64,000 bases of DNA from Straminergon stramineum (Eukaryota; Streptophyta; Bryopsida; Hypnales; Calliergonaceae): the NCBI GenBank assembly GCA_963920665.1, contig OY987272.1:16373001-16437000 (forward strand), written 5' to 3'. Shown one piece after another: positions 36,949 through 48,130 of the stretch (positions are counted from its first letter, which is position 1; each line of letters begins with the position of its first letter). The notes below the pieces were generated by a model, which was not told the DNA's origin, did no database searches, and was given only the letters and a program-made list of their open reading frames with translations. The translations under genes were made by a program, and so were the position numbers.

Positions 36949-37967
36949 CACTAGAAAAAACCCGTGTCCGCCACAACCAGCTGAAATGCAACTATGTGTC
37001 CTATACAATTGCCCTACAACTACAACCTTCTATATTTGCACCAAATTTGATATATACATTACTATAGTTGCAAAGTAGTTGTAGATTGAAGTTTCAAGTT
37101 GCATGTAGTTGCAAAGTAGTCGTAGATTGAAGTTTTGGGTTACAAGAATGTAACAACAGAATTACTGTGATTTATTCTACATCCAATATTCATAATAATT
37201 GTTGATGTGGATAATTTTACATTCTATAAAGTTTAGTGTGTCAAACTACAGTTGCATATAATCTGAATTTGACTTGACTGCAACTACATTGCAACTAAAA
37301 TGCAACTAAAACACAACTAAAATAAAACTACACTGCAACTACACTACAACTAAAATGCAACTAGATTGCAACTAGAATGCAACTAGAGAACAACTAGAAT
37401 GCAACTAAAATAAGACTAAAAAACAAATAGAATCAAGTTTTATATTAATTGTCTCATATCAATTGTTAAGAGTACCATTAGATTGAACACATAAGAATTG
37501 TAAGTTATATCATGTTTCCGTAATGAAGTTTGATAATAGACTTTGTAGATTTCTACAACTTGTAGATAACTACAAATGTTTAAAGTATAAGAAATTTTAA
37601 AACTTATGAAATTTAAAGTTTCATAAATTGGTGAAATCTATTCAATATCAATATTTGAATTTGATCATCTAAGAAAAGCTAGATGTGAAGTTGCAAATGA
37701 GTTGCAAATGAATTGCAAATAAGTCACAAACTAGTTGCAAACGAGTTGCACAAAAATACTTTCCACATCAGAAGAGTTCGTCGATGAAGTTCCACGCAGG
37801 CTGTCCAAAAAAACCCAATCTTGTCAACTTTTGCAAGTACATTGCAACTAGTGCAACTTGTCCACTGCAACTGCGAGCTCCAAATTGTCACCCAATTGCA
37901 AATGTCCGATGCAACTACAAAACTAGTTGCTAATTGTAGTCGCAAAACTCCTGATTTTCTTCTAGTG
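36949..37967. mobile_element. CACTA-type non-autonomous element, 1019 bp
   Basis: Ends CACTAGAAAA (36949) and TTCTTCTAGTG (37967), flanked by TAT at 36946-36948 and 37968-37970. Both halves are packed with the hexamer TGCAAC or its complement GTTGCA (for example gcaactaaaatgcaactaaa near 37290 and gttgcaaatgagttgcaaat near 37691). Dense subterminal motifs of this sort are the transposase-binding arrays of CACTA/EnSpm elements. No transposase frame is present. Confidence 0.85.
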
Positions 37968-37970
37968 TAT

Positions 37971-39126
37971 AAACGGTATGGAAGATGAAACATGGACTAT
38001 CGATTGGAATCCAGATGGAAGGATGGGACGACATGTGGACGCTTTGTAGTGGATGACAGTTCTAGATGTTAGGGTAGGATGAATTTCCACGATATTGGCT
38101 TTCATCTACAACTTCATTGTCTTTTTCTTTATTTCCGTATTCTGGTTTAATACGCCAGCGAGGATTCCATAGGGTTTGGTGAGAATTGGAAGGGATTCTT
38201 GCATAGTCGGAGGTGGAGAATGATTAGTTTCCCAATAGCGTTCCAATTTAGCTGTTGCGGTTCTATATCCAAGCGAGAGTGTTTGAGGATCGATAATGAG
38301 GCTTTTCTTGGTGTGCTCGGTTGACATTGTGCATCCGGAGTTGTTGTAGGGGACTTCCACGATAGAAAGGCTGTGCGTATGCTTCTATTATAGGAGGGAG
38401 TGGATGCTTTGGGACTTTGCAAATCAGTGGTGGGTTTGAAGGTGTGCGCTTCGTCTATCACCTAGTGCGAGGGTTCGAGGATCAATAAATTCAAACGACT
38501 AAGGACGTAAAGGCGTGCACTTAGGGTATCACCTACTGCGAGCGCTTTAGAAGTGACAATTTCAGACAATTGAGGCGATGAGTGAGGATTTACTATTTCA
38601 ATTTTATATTCCATTATGGCCAAGGGTTTAGGCCATCTTCTATTGGGGCGAATTGTTGCCCCAACAACAGAGCTGATGTACCTAATGATGTTAGAAGCGG
38701 ACGATGTCAGGCTTCATTGTTCAGGTTTAGGGTATGTCAGTTTAAGGTGTCTTTCTTGTGCTGCCTTGTTGTTTAATTTCCATTTCCATTTCTGCAAATT
38801 CAATCCGCCTTAGGATTTAGGCTTAGGTCACTTCATGGCTTCCCGTGATTTCACTACAACTCGAGTCATTTAGGATTGCTTAATGACGTATGTGTAGGGC
38901 AACGCCAAATGCGGTTGTTTCCAAGATCGGTCTTCTTGACTCATGCTTTCACCCTCTAGCTTCCAGTAGGGTTCACATGCTTATTACTTCAAATAACGCT
39001 TTGCCTTAGGCGGCCGCATAACGATGGTTCCCCCCTCGATGACTTGAGCGTGTAACCGTTTTTCTTCATGTAATAGTTCTTGCAGTGTGACCAAACAACC
39101 ATACATCATAAAACTACTCTATCACC
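37971..39126. other. Spacer with a local imperfect duplication
   Basis: Two related segments (tatcacctagtgcgag near 38457 and tatcacctactgcgag near 38528) repeat about 70 bp apart. ORFs of 60-100 codons overlap on both strands and show no domain. Confidence 0.3.
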
Positions 39127-39462
39127 ATGGTCAAACAAAAGGTCCTAAGGGCAGTTCCTCTTCATCGAAGACAAAAACGAAAAATTATATGGAGTAATGA
39201 AGAGGAGGAACCCAATGACCTTCAACATGTGCACAACGGCGGATTCAGCTCTAACGAGACTTCTGCCAACCTACATGTTGTTGTGAATGTGGAGAATTCT
39301 AGAGAAAGACTTCTGCCTTCACATAAACGCCGCATCAGCTTACAGGGCCTAATTGACAAGAGCAACGCAGAGTGTGCAAAATTACTACAGCATAGAGGTC
39401 ATGCAATAGAATGTGAACAGCCTGGAGTGCCACAAGACAAATTTTGGCCTAAAGTTGTGTAG
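39127..39462 (+). CDS. Unrecognised basic/acidic ORF, possible first exon of a decayed gene
   Basis: A 111-codon frame with a good start context (caccATGG). The N-terminus is basic (LHRRQKRKIIW) followed by an acidic patch (SNEEEEPNDL) and later HKRRISLQGLIDKSNAECAK. Composition is protein-like and differs from the AT-rich spacer. Similar exon-like frames follow on the same strand at 40333-40974, about 41147-41323 and about 42128-42450. I do not know the family. It may be a transposon accessory gene or a lineage-specific gene in decay. Confidence 0.35.
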   Translation: MVKQKVLRAVPLHRRQKRKIIWSNEEEEPNDLQHVHNGGFSSNETSANLHVVVNVENSRERLLPSHKRRISLQGLIDKSNAECAKLLQHRGHAIECEQPGVPQDKFWPKVV

Positions 39463-40332
39463 GACACATTCTGTGTCACCCCGAATGATGCCTTTGTTGT
39501 AGGGTCTAGACAACAATTCAACCTCATGAATATTACAAATATTTTGAACGAAGAGAAAAACAAGTAGGATGACAACTTCATCTTCAATATAGTAATATCC
39601 TTTCTTTACCTAGAGTATTCATGTCATGCATACATGCTTTTCCCTACGTCTGATTCCATGCTTTGTCTCCTTGACATGGAACTTGCATTCCTAGTAATGA
39701 TCTCATTTTCTGTTAAAGAGAAACTGTAATTTCATGTCATTTTAGTAAAAATGGGCCACAGACCTAGCCAATCATGTTTGACGTTTTCTTCTTGTGTCCG
39801 TGATCTCCATCCCTATGTTGCCTTCTTTCTTATTCCTTGGGCCTATTCAGGTGAGGCATGCTACTAAAGGCTTCCCATTCTCATGTTGCTAGTTCTTCTT
39901 TTACGTAACAATACAACGTCCTATACTTGACGTGGGATAGCTCTTCTCATGTGAAACCCTTTTGTATTCAATGTTCTACATGGTAGCTAGTCCTTGTATG
40001 CCCAATATGGTCTTCCTCCTTGGCATCATATGAAGCACTCCATTCTAGTGGCCTACAATGTTTGTTTGTTTTCTTAAATGGAGCTCCCATTTTCTCTTGC
40101 TGCTCATTAGATTCTCTCCCACTCTCTATTCTTTCCATATGCTTGTGCTCACTTTGAACAGACTCTGTAGTCATTTGTAGCTTACGTACACTCCCATTGA
40201 CCCCCCGTAGTATTGCATGAGTACTATGGCATACCTATAGTATAACGTAAGTACTATAGGACCTGCTACATGTATCACTGACCTGATAGTTCCATCTTCT
40301 CTACATGTCACCAGGTCTTTCCAGCTTGTGCA

Positions 40333-40974
40333 ATGGCGAAGATGAAGAGTACAACTGCCGATAACTGAGGCTCACCTCAACCACTTCAGCATGCACATAG
40401 TGGGGACAGCAATGGCGCTGATGAAGCCAATGCCATTACATACGAGAAGAAAGGGAAGAGAAGGCTAGAATCTCGACCATTGTAGTCAGAGTCAGAGAAA
40501 TGTGGACTTGCAGTGATTGCCGTTGCCAGGGAAGGTGGAAGTAGTACAAACAGAAAGGGTGGATGGAAAGCACCTAGTCCAAAGAAGAAATTGAAGTGGG
40601 TAGCCTCGCCAACCCTATCCTCAGCAAGTACCAAGGAAGCTTCAGATAGCAAAGGCTTGGAGGAGCAACCGAAAAAGAAACCGGCAAAGCACAAGAAGCT
40701 TGTTTCAACCGAGAAGGAGTACACGGAGGATGAATGCCGCCACCAATTGAACCTCCTGAGCCACCCAACCAAGCATCCTCCCACAGCCATGTCGGAAGAC
40801 ATATTCCACACTTCTTGCAAGCTACCTCGAGATTCACAAAATCCGCATAGGCTTCGCATAGACAAAGACATGCCCCTAGTTGATGTGGAGGCCCAATTTG
40901 GAGAAGAGAAGGGGCGGAATGGATTCCTCATCATGGAAAGGTTGATTCCCGCTCTCCGGAAAGAGTTGGAGTAA
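40333..40974 (+). pseudogene. Unrecognised ORF broken by two in-frame stops
   Basis: From ATG 40333 one frame runs 213 codons to TAA 40972-40974 but is interrupted by a TGA after 11 codons and a TAG before SESEKCGLAVIAVAR. Clearly protein-like sequence follows: Lys-rich WKAPSPKKKLKWV and KKKPAKHKKLVS, then YTEDECRHQLNLLSHPTKHP and FLIMERLIPALRKELE. No domain is recognised. The Lys/Ser-rich centre suggests a nuclear, disordered segment. Either the stops mark decay or parts of this stretch are introns. Confidence 0.4.
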
Positions 40975-41146
40975 CTATATTGTTGTATCTACCAAAAGAC
41001 GCACTCCAGCACTTACATAGGGAAGGAATTGGCTATGGGGCGGATTTTGTAGACACAAGGCCATGCCATAAACTAGGCTGGCTTTGCTGCTGAAACTAAT
41101 TTGGGACAGCGAAAAACATATGCCCAGTGTATGAAGATGTAGCTGA

Positions 41147-41323
41147 CAAGGATTGCGGGGGCACAAAATAAATCGTTTGCTAAGGTCGTCCAAGTTGAAG
41201 GAATTTCAAAGTACTTGGATGTGAAGAATAACATGAAGCCGTCTTTACAACTCTTCGAAGATGGAGAAGATGAACACATACTTACGGCTGATATGAAGCC
41301 CCACCAGTTGCAATGCCGGCCTT
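41147..41323 (+). pseudogene. Exon-like fragment of the same unknown gene
   Basis: A frame reading LTRIAGAQNKSFAKVVQVEG, then LQLFEDGEDEHILTADMKP, ends at a TAG near 41323. It follows the ORF at 40333-40974 on the same strand. Family unknown. Confidence 0.3.
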
Positions 41324-42127
41324 AGTCTATGAGTGACACTTGCCGGACTGAAAGGTACGTTTCCTTTGTGTATTGGAAGTTCATTACATTACCATGATGG
41401 ACCGATATGCTCTTTGACCTCACAGTACTCATGTCGACTACTAGAAATTCATATATGCCTCACTAAGTCTGTCTGTTTTATGACTACTACCAGGGTGGTC
41501 CTACTCAGTACAATAGCTCTTTGTAAAAGTACCCTCTGTTGTCATTCATGGGGAGAGCATATTTGGAAGTCTTCATACCATTGCCGTGGACTATTGCTGC
41601 GGACTTACTAGACTACCGCTTTTGTAGTGTTGCACCATGACTTCTTCTCTAGGATACTTGAACGACCTAGGGTCATGACACCTCTCTCCTTAAATCATAC
41701 TGCACTCTTCTAGTATTGTCACCTTTGCTTTCATAACTTGCACTGAACGTTTTCATGTGTACAGAGAATATCTAGTTGCGATACTAGTAGGACTCCTAAC
41801 ATACAAAAACGCATGTTCAATACTTCTATCATACAAAACCGTGCTCAAAAGGACTTGCTGGAGACTAAGGCAACATTGCCAAGTCCTCTTGTAATGAAGT
41901 ACTGCTCTGTATTGAATGTTCTATGAATTCCTACGAGGTCACGTTGTTGTCCTACTCCGTACTGCATATTTGATATGCAATCCTCTGAGGAATCCGGGGA
42001 GTCTTTTTCTTGTACTAAGTTCATGTGTGCGACTCCGAGTAGTAACCACCGACATGGGATTTCCTGGGTTGCAGAAAGGCAGAGGTTCAAGAGCTCTTGA
42101 GTTTCATTGCAGCTAGTCTGTGAAAGC

Positions 42128-42450
42128 TGGAGTGCGATGCTAAGGAACTACAAACAAAGGCTGATGCTCCAGCAGAGCAACAACGAGCTAGTCTACTCGG
42201 AATTCGGTAGGTACAAGACACTATCATGGAGATGGCAGAGGAGGGTGGATTAGAATTCCCGAAGCGTTTACTGGACAGACACTCGAAGAAGATGAGTGAA
42301 TTGACGTCTATAGAAGTTGCAATGCGGAAGGCTCTAGAGGAGGTGACCAACAAAATACTCAATACTCAGTCTCGCCTTATAGCACTAGAGGAGCACCTGC
42401 AAGACCTCACGCGTGGTGGAGAAGGAGCGCTACTTCACCCTCATTTATAG
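42128..42450 (+). pseudogene. Coiled-coil fragment of the same unknown gene
   Basis: The frame reads LECDAKELQTKADAPAEQQR, passes one in-frame TAG near 42208, then continues MEMAEEGGLEFPKRLLDRHS and a heptad-rich stretch IEVAMRKALEEVTNKILNTQ followed by LIALEEHLQDL, ending at TAG 42448-42450. The heptads predict a coiled coil. No family recognised. Confidence 0.35.
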
Positions 42451-44016
42451 CCCAACCACGTCGACAATATTTTGCTCGGCACACTCTTTTTTTTGAGTCT
42501 GGAGCTTCAACGCTATGCAACATGCTCAGAGGGCTTTCCATATGGAGATTTGCTTCTTTGTACTTGTAGACATGTGTATCACCTCTAGTGTGTTGCATAG
42601 TGGTTCAAGGCTACTTCCCTCTGCACTCACAGTCATTGCGGGGCGGTGTATCCTAGGTGGTTGAAAAGCTGGGGTTTCCCTACTTCTACTAACAACGCCA
42701 AGAAACTAAACGAAGCTGTGCTAGTAACCGGAGTTTCTACTGTTGGCAACCAGGGTCCCTCTCATCATGAACAACTAGCGAGACATGTCATGGGTACATG
42801 ATTGGTTGCACAAGAGAAGGATGTTTTCCAGGTTCACTGGAAAGAGTTCAATAGAATTCACTGCAAAGTATTCAACAGAGTAGTACCACGGAACAGTAGT
42901 TTGCACTCTTTCATGCCTTTCGTTATTTAACTCCAGGACCACTGCAGTAGTACAAATGTAACTATATGTACAACAATTGGAGTGCAATAATCCCTTCCCT
43001 TCTCTCTATTTCTAAAAGCAGCGTTCTTGGATTTTGCATTGGCAAACCGCCAATGATCTTTTGTAAGTTCTCTTCCTTCGTCTTCTTTGACATTAGTCAT
43101 GAGAATAGACAAGCTCTGATTGACTCACTCTAACAACCACAAATTTGGAGTGCATGTGCAGGGTTCACCTTGTGTGGAACCGGCGCACCCAGCTTATTTG
43201 CTTTTGACAACAAATTCACGAAGTGCTTCGGTGACGACAAGTATTCTTTAGGGCGAAATGCTCTTCTTCCAGGGAAAAGACTATGGGATGACAATCTGGC
43301 ACCACTCACTCTGAAAGGCGATGCCACGTCCAATTCTTTAATTTGAATCCAAATGCTTTGCTGTCTCCCCAAGCATGCAACATACTTGTGGAAACACACC
43401 TCCCTCATTGGCTTCAATTGATGCACCTCAACTTCCAAGAGGGAATCCTAAAACCACTGTGCATGTCAAAGATGCTGCTGCACTTACTCATGCCTCATTA
43501 ACATCAATAGGGTCATCGGAGTGTTTACCACTGGCTACAACGACAGTGGTTTCAGGGAAAGACAAACATCTTCCTACCCCTAACTCTTTAGCATCTTCGG
43601 TTCTTGCAAAGATAGTTTGAACGTCATCTCGAATGGTGGCACATAGGGAACTGAGACCTATTCTGCTTTCAGCAATAGTGGAGGTAGAAATTCTGAACAT
43701 GTAGTTCATTTGGAGGTCCAGAGCACTACGTGCTCTAGACCTAGAGTTACAACAACTGGATTCCTAATCATTGGGCTTTAGCGACACCAAAGAGGACAAT
43801 CCAAGTGCACCTACATGCAATGCAGGCGTGGAAGTTGCTGTGGTATTTTCCCTTCTAATCCAATCTATTTATTGTTGTCTAGCCGATCCATACTTAGTTC
43901 TCTTTCAGAAGAAGATGTCGTTTGTGATGCTCTTCTGCATTTGAAGATAAAGGATCCCATTCTCTTGGATTGCTTCCCTTAGGTAGAATCCTAATTCATT
44001 TATGTAGCATGCTCTC
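42451..44016. other. Region with further exon-like ORFs, unresolved
   Basis: GC is near balanced. A frame at 43375-43620 (GNPKTTVHVKDAAALTHASL, ATTTVVSGKDKHLPTPNSLA) looks protein-like but has no known domain. It may continue the decayed gene to the left. Confidence 0.3.
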
Positions 44017-45332
44017 TGTTGTGGCTCTAGTAACACCTTACAGCTCCAACCAGATTTCAAAAGCCCTTTACAACTTTTAGGGCTCACTACGCTCCAATAC
44101 CGGTATCACTTAGGCTCAACTAACTAACACTACACATGCCACGCACTCACAGCATTAGTTCCCATTTCTAACTCACATTGCTAAGCCCTGGTGCCTGGGA
44201 CTTCTAGCACATACACTACTCGTAGCACTTGGCATGTCACTTGGTGACATGGGGTAGAACTTCCATCTTACTGTGCTATAACTCATGGTGGCACTACTCA
44301 CCACGGTCCTAACCGCCCTTGATTGTCACCCCACTTCATACTAGGCTCGTTGTGCATTTGCTACTCTCACACCAATACTAATCCGGACTCACAACTCAGG
44401 ACACATGACCAAAGGCCTAGCAAGGAGTGGGACTGTAACTAACCGGTGCCCCGAGACACACACACAAGTGTCCCAAGGAGCCTTGAAGCCAGTGGTGAAT
44501 TTACATCACCACCCATGAGTCACTGAGACTCACCAAGGCTCCAAAAAGGAATGAGGAGGGAGACCAACCCCTCCTATAGTACTCTCTGTAGTATTCGGTA
44601 GCCCCCCTCCTTGTGAGTCAAAGGGACTTCCCAAACCTCCTTGGGTTTTGGAACACCACTCGTTTCCAACCGAAATCCCCAAGTTCCTACTCCATTTGGA
44701 CTTCCAAACTTCCAAACGGCGTAACTTTATCGTCAAGGCTTCAAATCCCACATACGAGCCTATTTTGAATATCTACGCGACGAATAGATGTCGATGGACT
44801 GCTCACTTGTCCCATTTGGATAGGTTCTCACAAAGTTATGGCCTTCCAAAGATTCGGATTCAGTAGGAGTGGCGTCATGCCTTCACCACGGCCCTTCTCT
44901 TGGCCATAACTTTTGGCTCATGTCTTAGAAACCTCCTAATTCTTGTCATTCTCGGTTCTTTGTCTTTGTAGCTTTTCAATGATATGCTACATGCCATACT
45001 TTGTTGAGTGATTCCTTAAGAACCCCTCACACCTAGCCTTTTGAGTGTCTCGGCGCCACCGCGACACCCCCAACTTAGAATGGCCATAACTTCTATCCTC
45101 CTAGTCCAAATCACACGTTCTTTAGATTGTTAGAAGCTTCTTTTCAAGAGTTTTCCAAGAATGTATGACATGCCACTATGACCTTCATAACCAAGGCGTT
45201 ATTGTGCCTTGTTTGCTTGAGAGTCTCTCATTTCTCCCTTCTTAGCCTATTGCAAAGCTTGGGAAGTCACCCCCAAGGTCCCCCTTTCTCACTAAGGCAC
45301 TTCGGGCACCCAAAGGAGATAGGGGTGTGACA
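44017..45332 (-). repeat. LTR-like repeat, left copy
   Basis: About 1.3 kb homologous, in the same orientation, to 46839-48130. On the minus strand it begins TGTCACACCCCTATC, a typical plant LTR start. Blocks such as ctaaccgccctt, catactaggct, tagcaaggagtgggact and gagaccaacccctcctata are shared by both copies. The left boundary is approximate. Confidence 0.6.
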
Positions 45333-45710
45333 CTCTTTATGGATAACTGTAGATTGAAACAACCCTAGAAAGTGGTAGAGCGGATGAGGATGATCCTAGG
45401 ATTTGATAGTGAAAGAGGGCCATCCAATGAGGGGTTCTTCCCCCCTTGCTGCGCAGGACGTTGTCGTAATGTGAGCCATTTACTAGCTAAGAGATAGACA
45501 TCTTTCCACTTCCATGTTGGTTCCAAATAGTAAGGTAGTTAGGCTTGTTGGGTGATAATTGAAGGTTGGTGATTATTTAAGTTGTTAGTAAGATCGAGCA
45601 TTTTGTCCCATATTGTTTGTAGCTTTGAATTCCTTTTGTGGGTACTTAAAGTGCTAGATTCTTCCATTAATCTCATCTTAAATCTTTTCCCCAAGTGATT
45701 ATATTTATTA

Positions 45711-46643
45711 TTAACCCCTAAATGTTTTCAACTATGTTTTCACCAAAAATGCTCCCAAACTGTCATTTCTAGAACAAGTATCAAATTTTAGGAAAAAAAC
45801 ATTTTTGGACACATGTAACCGTAAGATCTTGTACTAAACTTATTTGAGAAGATGTGGAAAAAATTTCAGAATTTTCCACCGTGTAGATTGTAAGATATTA
45901 GTGTTTGAATTAGCAAAAATCCTTTTTTGGGCCCTGTGAAAAAACGGGCAGCTGCACTTCACAAGGCCACATTTGTATGAAAAAAATTCCAAAATGGTGG
46001 TTACTCTTTGGATTCATTCTTCAAGGCAAGTTGTCTATGTGCTTGAAAAAATTCAAATCATTTGAAATTGTACAACATATAGGAAAAAGGAAGTAAGTAC
46101 AAAGAAGTAGAGAATGATTCAAAATACTAAATTGTGAAGAATTTCGTTATGGAATTGAAAAATTTTAATCCCAATGGTTGTAATGTTTTAATAAACAATA
46201 CACACCCTATCATTTTATTTTTTTCAAAAAATATTGAAAATTGAGTGAAATAAAGGACTTCAAAGTTTATTTTAGAGTAGGGAATCCGAAACTGCCCACA
46301 AACTAAAACGCCTCATAACTTTCATCTCATAAATCAAAATGGAATGATTCAAAGCTTTCCATGTACATATAAATCTAGAAAACCAATTTCAAATTTTTAT
46401 TTCTTAAAAAAGTGTTTTTTTAAGAAATTTTTGGGCTGCCCGAGGAGCACTGAAAATTACATATCATGCAATAACTTTTTAACCATGAAGTCAAAAGTTA
46501 TGAAAATTGTTGGGCCTTAAAGATACTCCTCGGGCACATGTTGTGTGAAAATTTCAAAGAAAAATAAGAAAAACTCCATTCGTAGTGAGCTGCCCCAAAT
46601 CGCTATGTTGCCAAAAAACGCAGTTTGGGCGTTTAGGGGTTAA
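45711..46643. mobile_element. Element with TTAACCCCTAAA terminal inverted repeats, containing family B sequence
   Basis: TTAACCCCTAAA (45711-45722) and TTTAGGGGTTAA (46632-46643) are perfect inverted ends. The body is related to dispersed family B (aaaatgtgtgg-like, cataactttcatctcat, tgattcaaagctttc blocks). It sits between the two LTR-like repeats. No target-site duplication or ORF seen. Confidence 0.5.
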
Positions 46644-46838
46644 GATTGTGCTTTTATTTTTGTGTTCTCGTGAGAGTTGTTTTCTCTTTTTAAAGTTCCA
46701 TTGAGGGTTGCAAGTGAAAGTGAACTTGCTAAAGCAATAGTAAGTTTATTTTCATTGAAAGCAAGTGTTATATATAGGATACATATTGTAATTAGTTATT
46801 GTGAGTGGGACTTGGTATTGGATTTAGGGTTTCTTTGT

Positions 46839-48130
46839 TGTCGTGCCTCTTAGTGGCACTTACCACCTTAAGTTCACCTTCCAATGCTTTCCAAGCACTT
46901 AACACTTTAGTGGCACCAAGGGTCATGCTCCCCTAACACTGCACATGCCACGCACATCCAATGTTAGTCTCCCATTCCAACTCTGTATGCTAAGTCCCAG
47001 TCACCGAAACTACTAGCACACACACGCCCATCATGACACCGGGGTATGTTACTTGGTAACATATGGCGGAACTTCCATCTTATTGTGTAAGGACCCATGG
47101 TGGCATTACTTATCATGGTCCTAACCGCCCTTGAGTGTCATCCCAACTCCATACTAGGCTCCTTGTGTATTTGCTACTTTCTACTTCGTCACTAACCGGG
47201 AATCACCATTCGGGACGCCTCACCATAGCCTAGCAAGGAGTGGGACTACACCCAACCGGTGCCACGGGACACCCACAAGTGTCCCATGGTACCTTGGAGT
47301 GGTGGTGACCCTACACCACCAACTTTAAGTCACCGGGACTCAACAAGGCTCCAAGAAGGAGTGAAGAGGGAGACCAACCCCTCCTATAATACTCTTTGTG
47401 GGATTCAGCAGACCCCCCCCCCTTGTATGTCAAAGGGAACTCCCAAAACCACTTTGGTTTTGGAAGACCACCCCATTTCTTCCAATTCGCCCTAGTTTGG
47501 GACTCCCGAACTTCTACCCGGCATAACTTTGCGGTCCAGGATCCAAATCTCACATGCGAGCCCATTTTCGACATCTACTCGACGAGTAGATGCAGATGGA
47601 CTACTCACTTGCCCCATTTGGACAAGTCCTCGAAAAGTTATCGCCCTCTAAAGATTCGGATCCACCGGGAGAGGCGTCACACCTTCACCATGGCGCTTCT
47701 CTTGACCATAACTTGAGGATCCTACCTTAGAACCTCGTAATGCTTGTCAATCTAGCATCTTTGTGTTCTTAGCTTTTCAAGGATATGCTACATGACATAC
47801 TTCATGGAGGGATTCCTCATGAACCCCTCCCTCCTAGCCCTTAAGTGTCCCAGCGCCACCGGGACACCTCCACCTTTGAACGCTCATAACTTTTGACTCG
47901 CTAGTTCAAATCACGCGTTCTTTAGACGGCTAGAAGCGTCTCCTTGAGACCTTTTCAAGCATGTATCACACTCCACCAAATTTGTCCGGATCAAAGCGCT
48001 AACACGCTCTGATCGCTCGGGACTCCTAGTCCCCCTCACCTCATCTCTTGCAAGGCTTGGGGAGTCACCCCCAATGTCCCCCTTGCTCACCAAGGTGGCA
48101 TGGGCACGCCTTGTGATGAGGGTCGTGACA
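46839..48130 (-). repeat. LTR-like repeat, right copy
   Basis: On the minus strand it starts TGTCACGACCCTCATC and ends …GGCACGACA, the TG..CA pattern of an LTR. It is clearly homologous to, but diverged from, 44017-45332. The 1.5 kb between the copies has no gag or pol frame and no convincing primer-binding site, so this is a non-autonomous or gutted element, or two separate solo LTRs. Confidence 0.6.
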
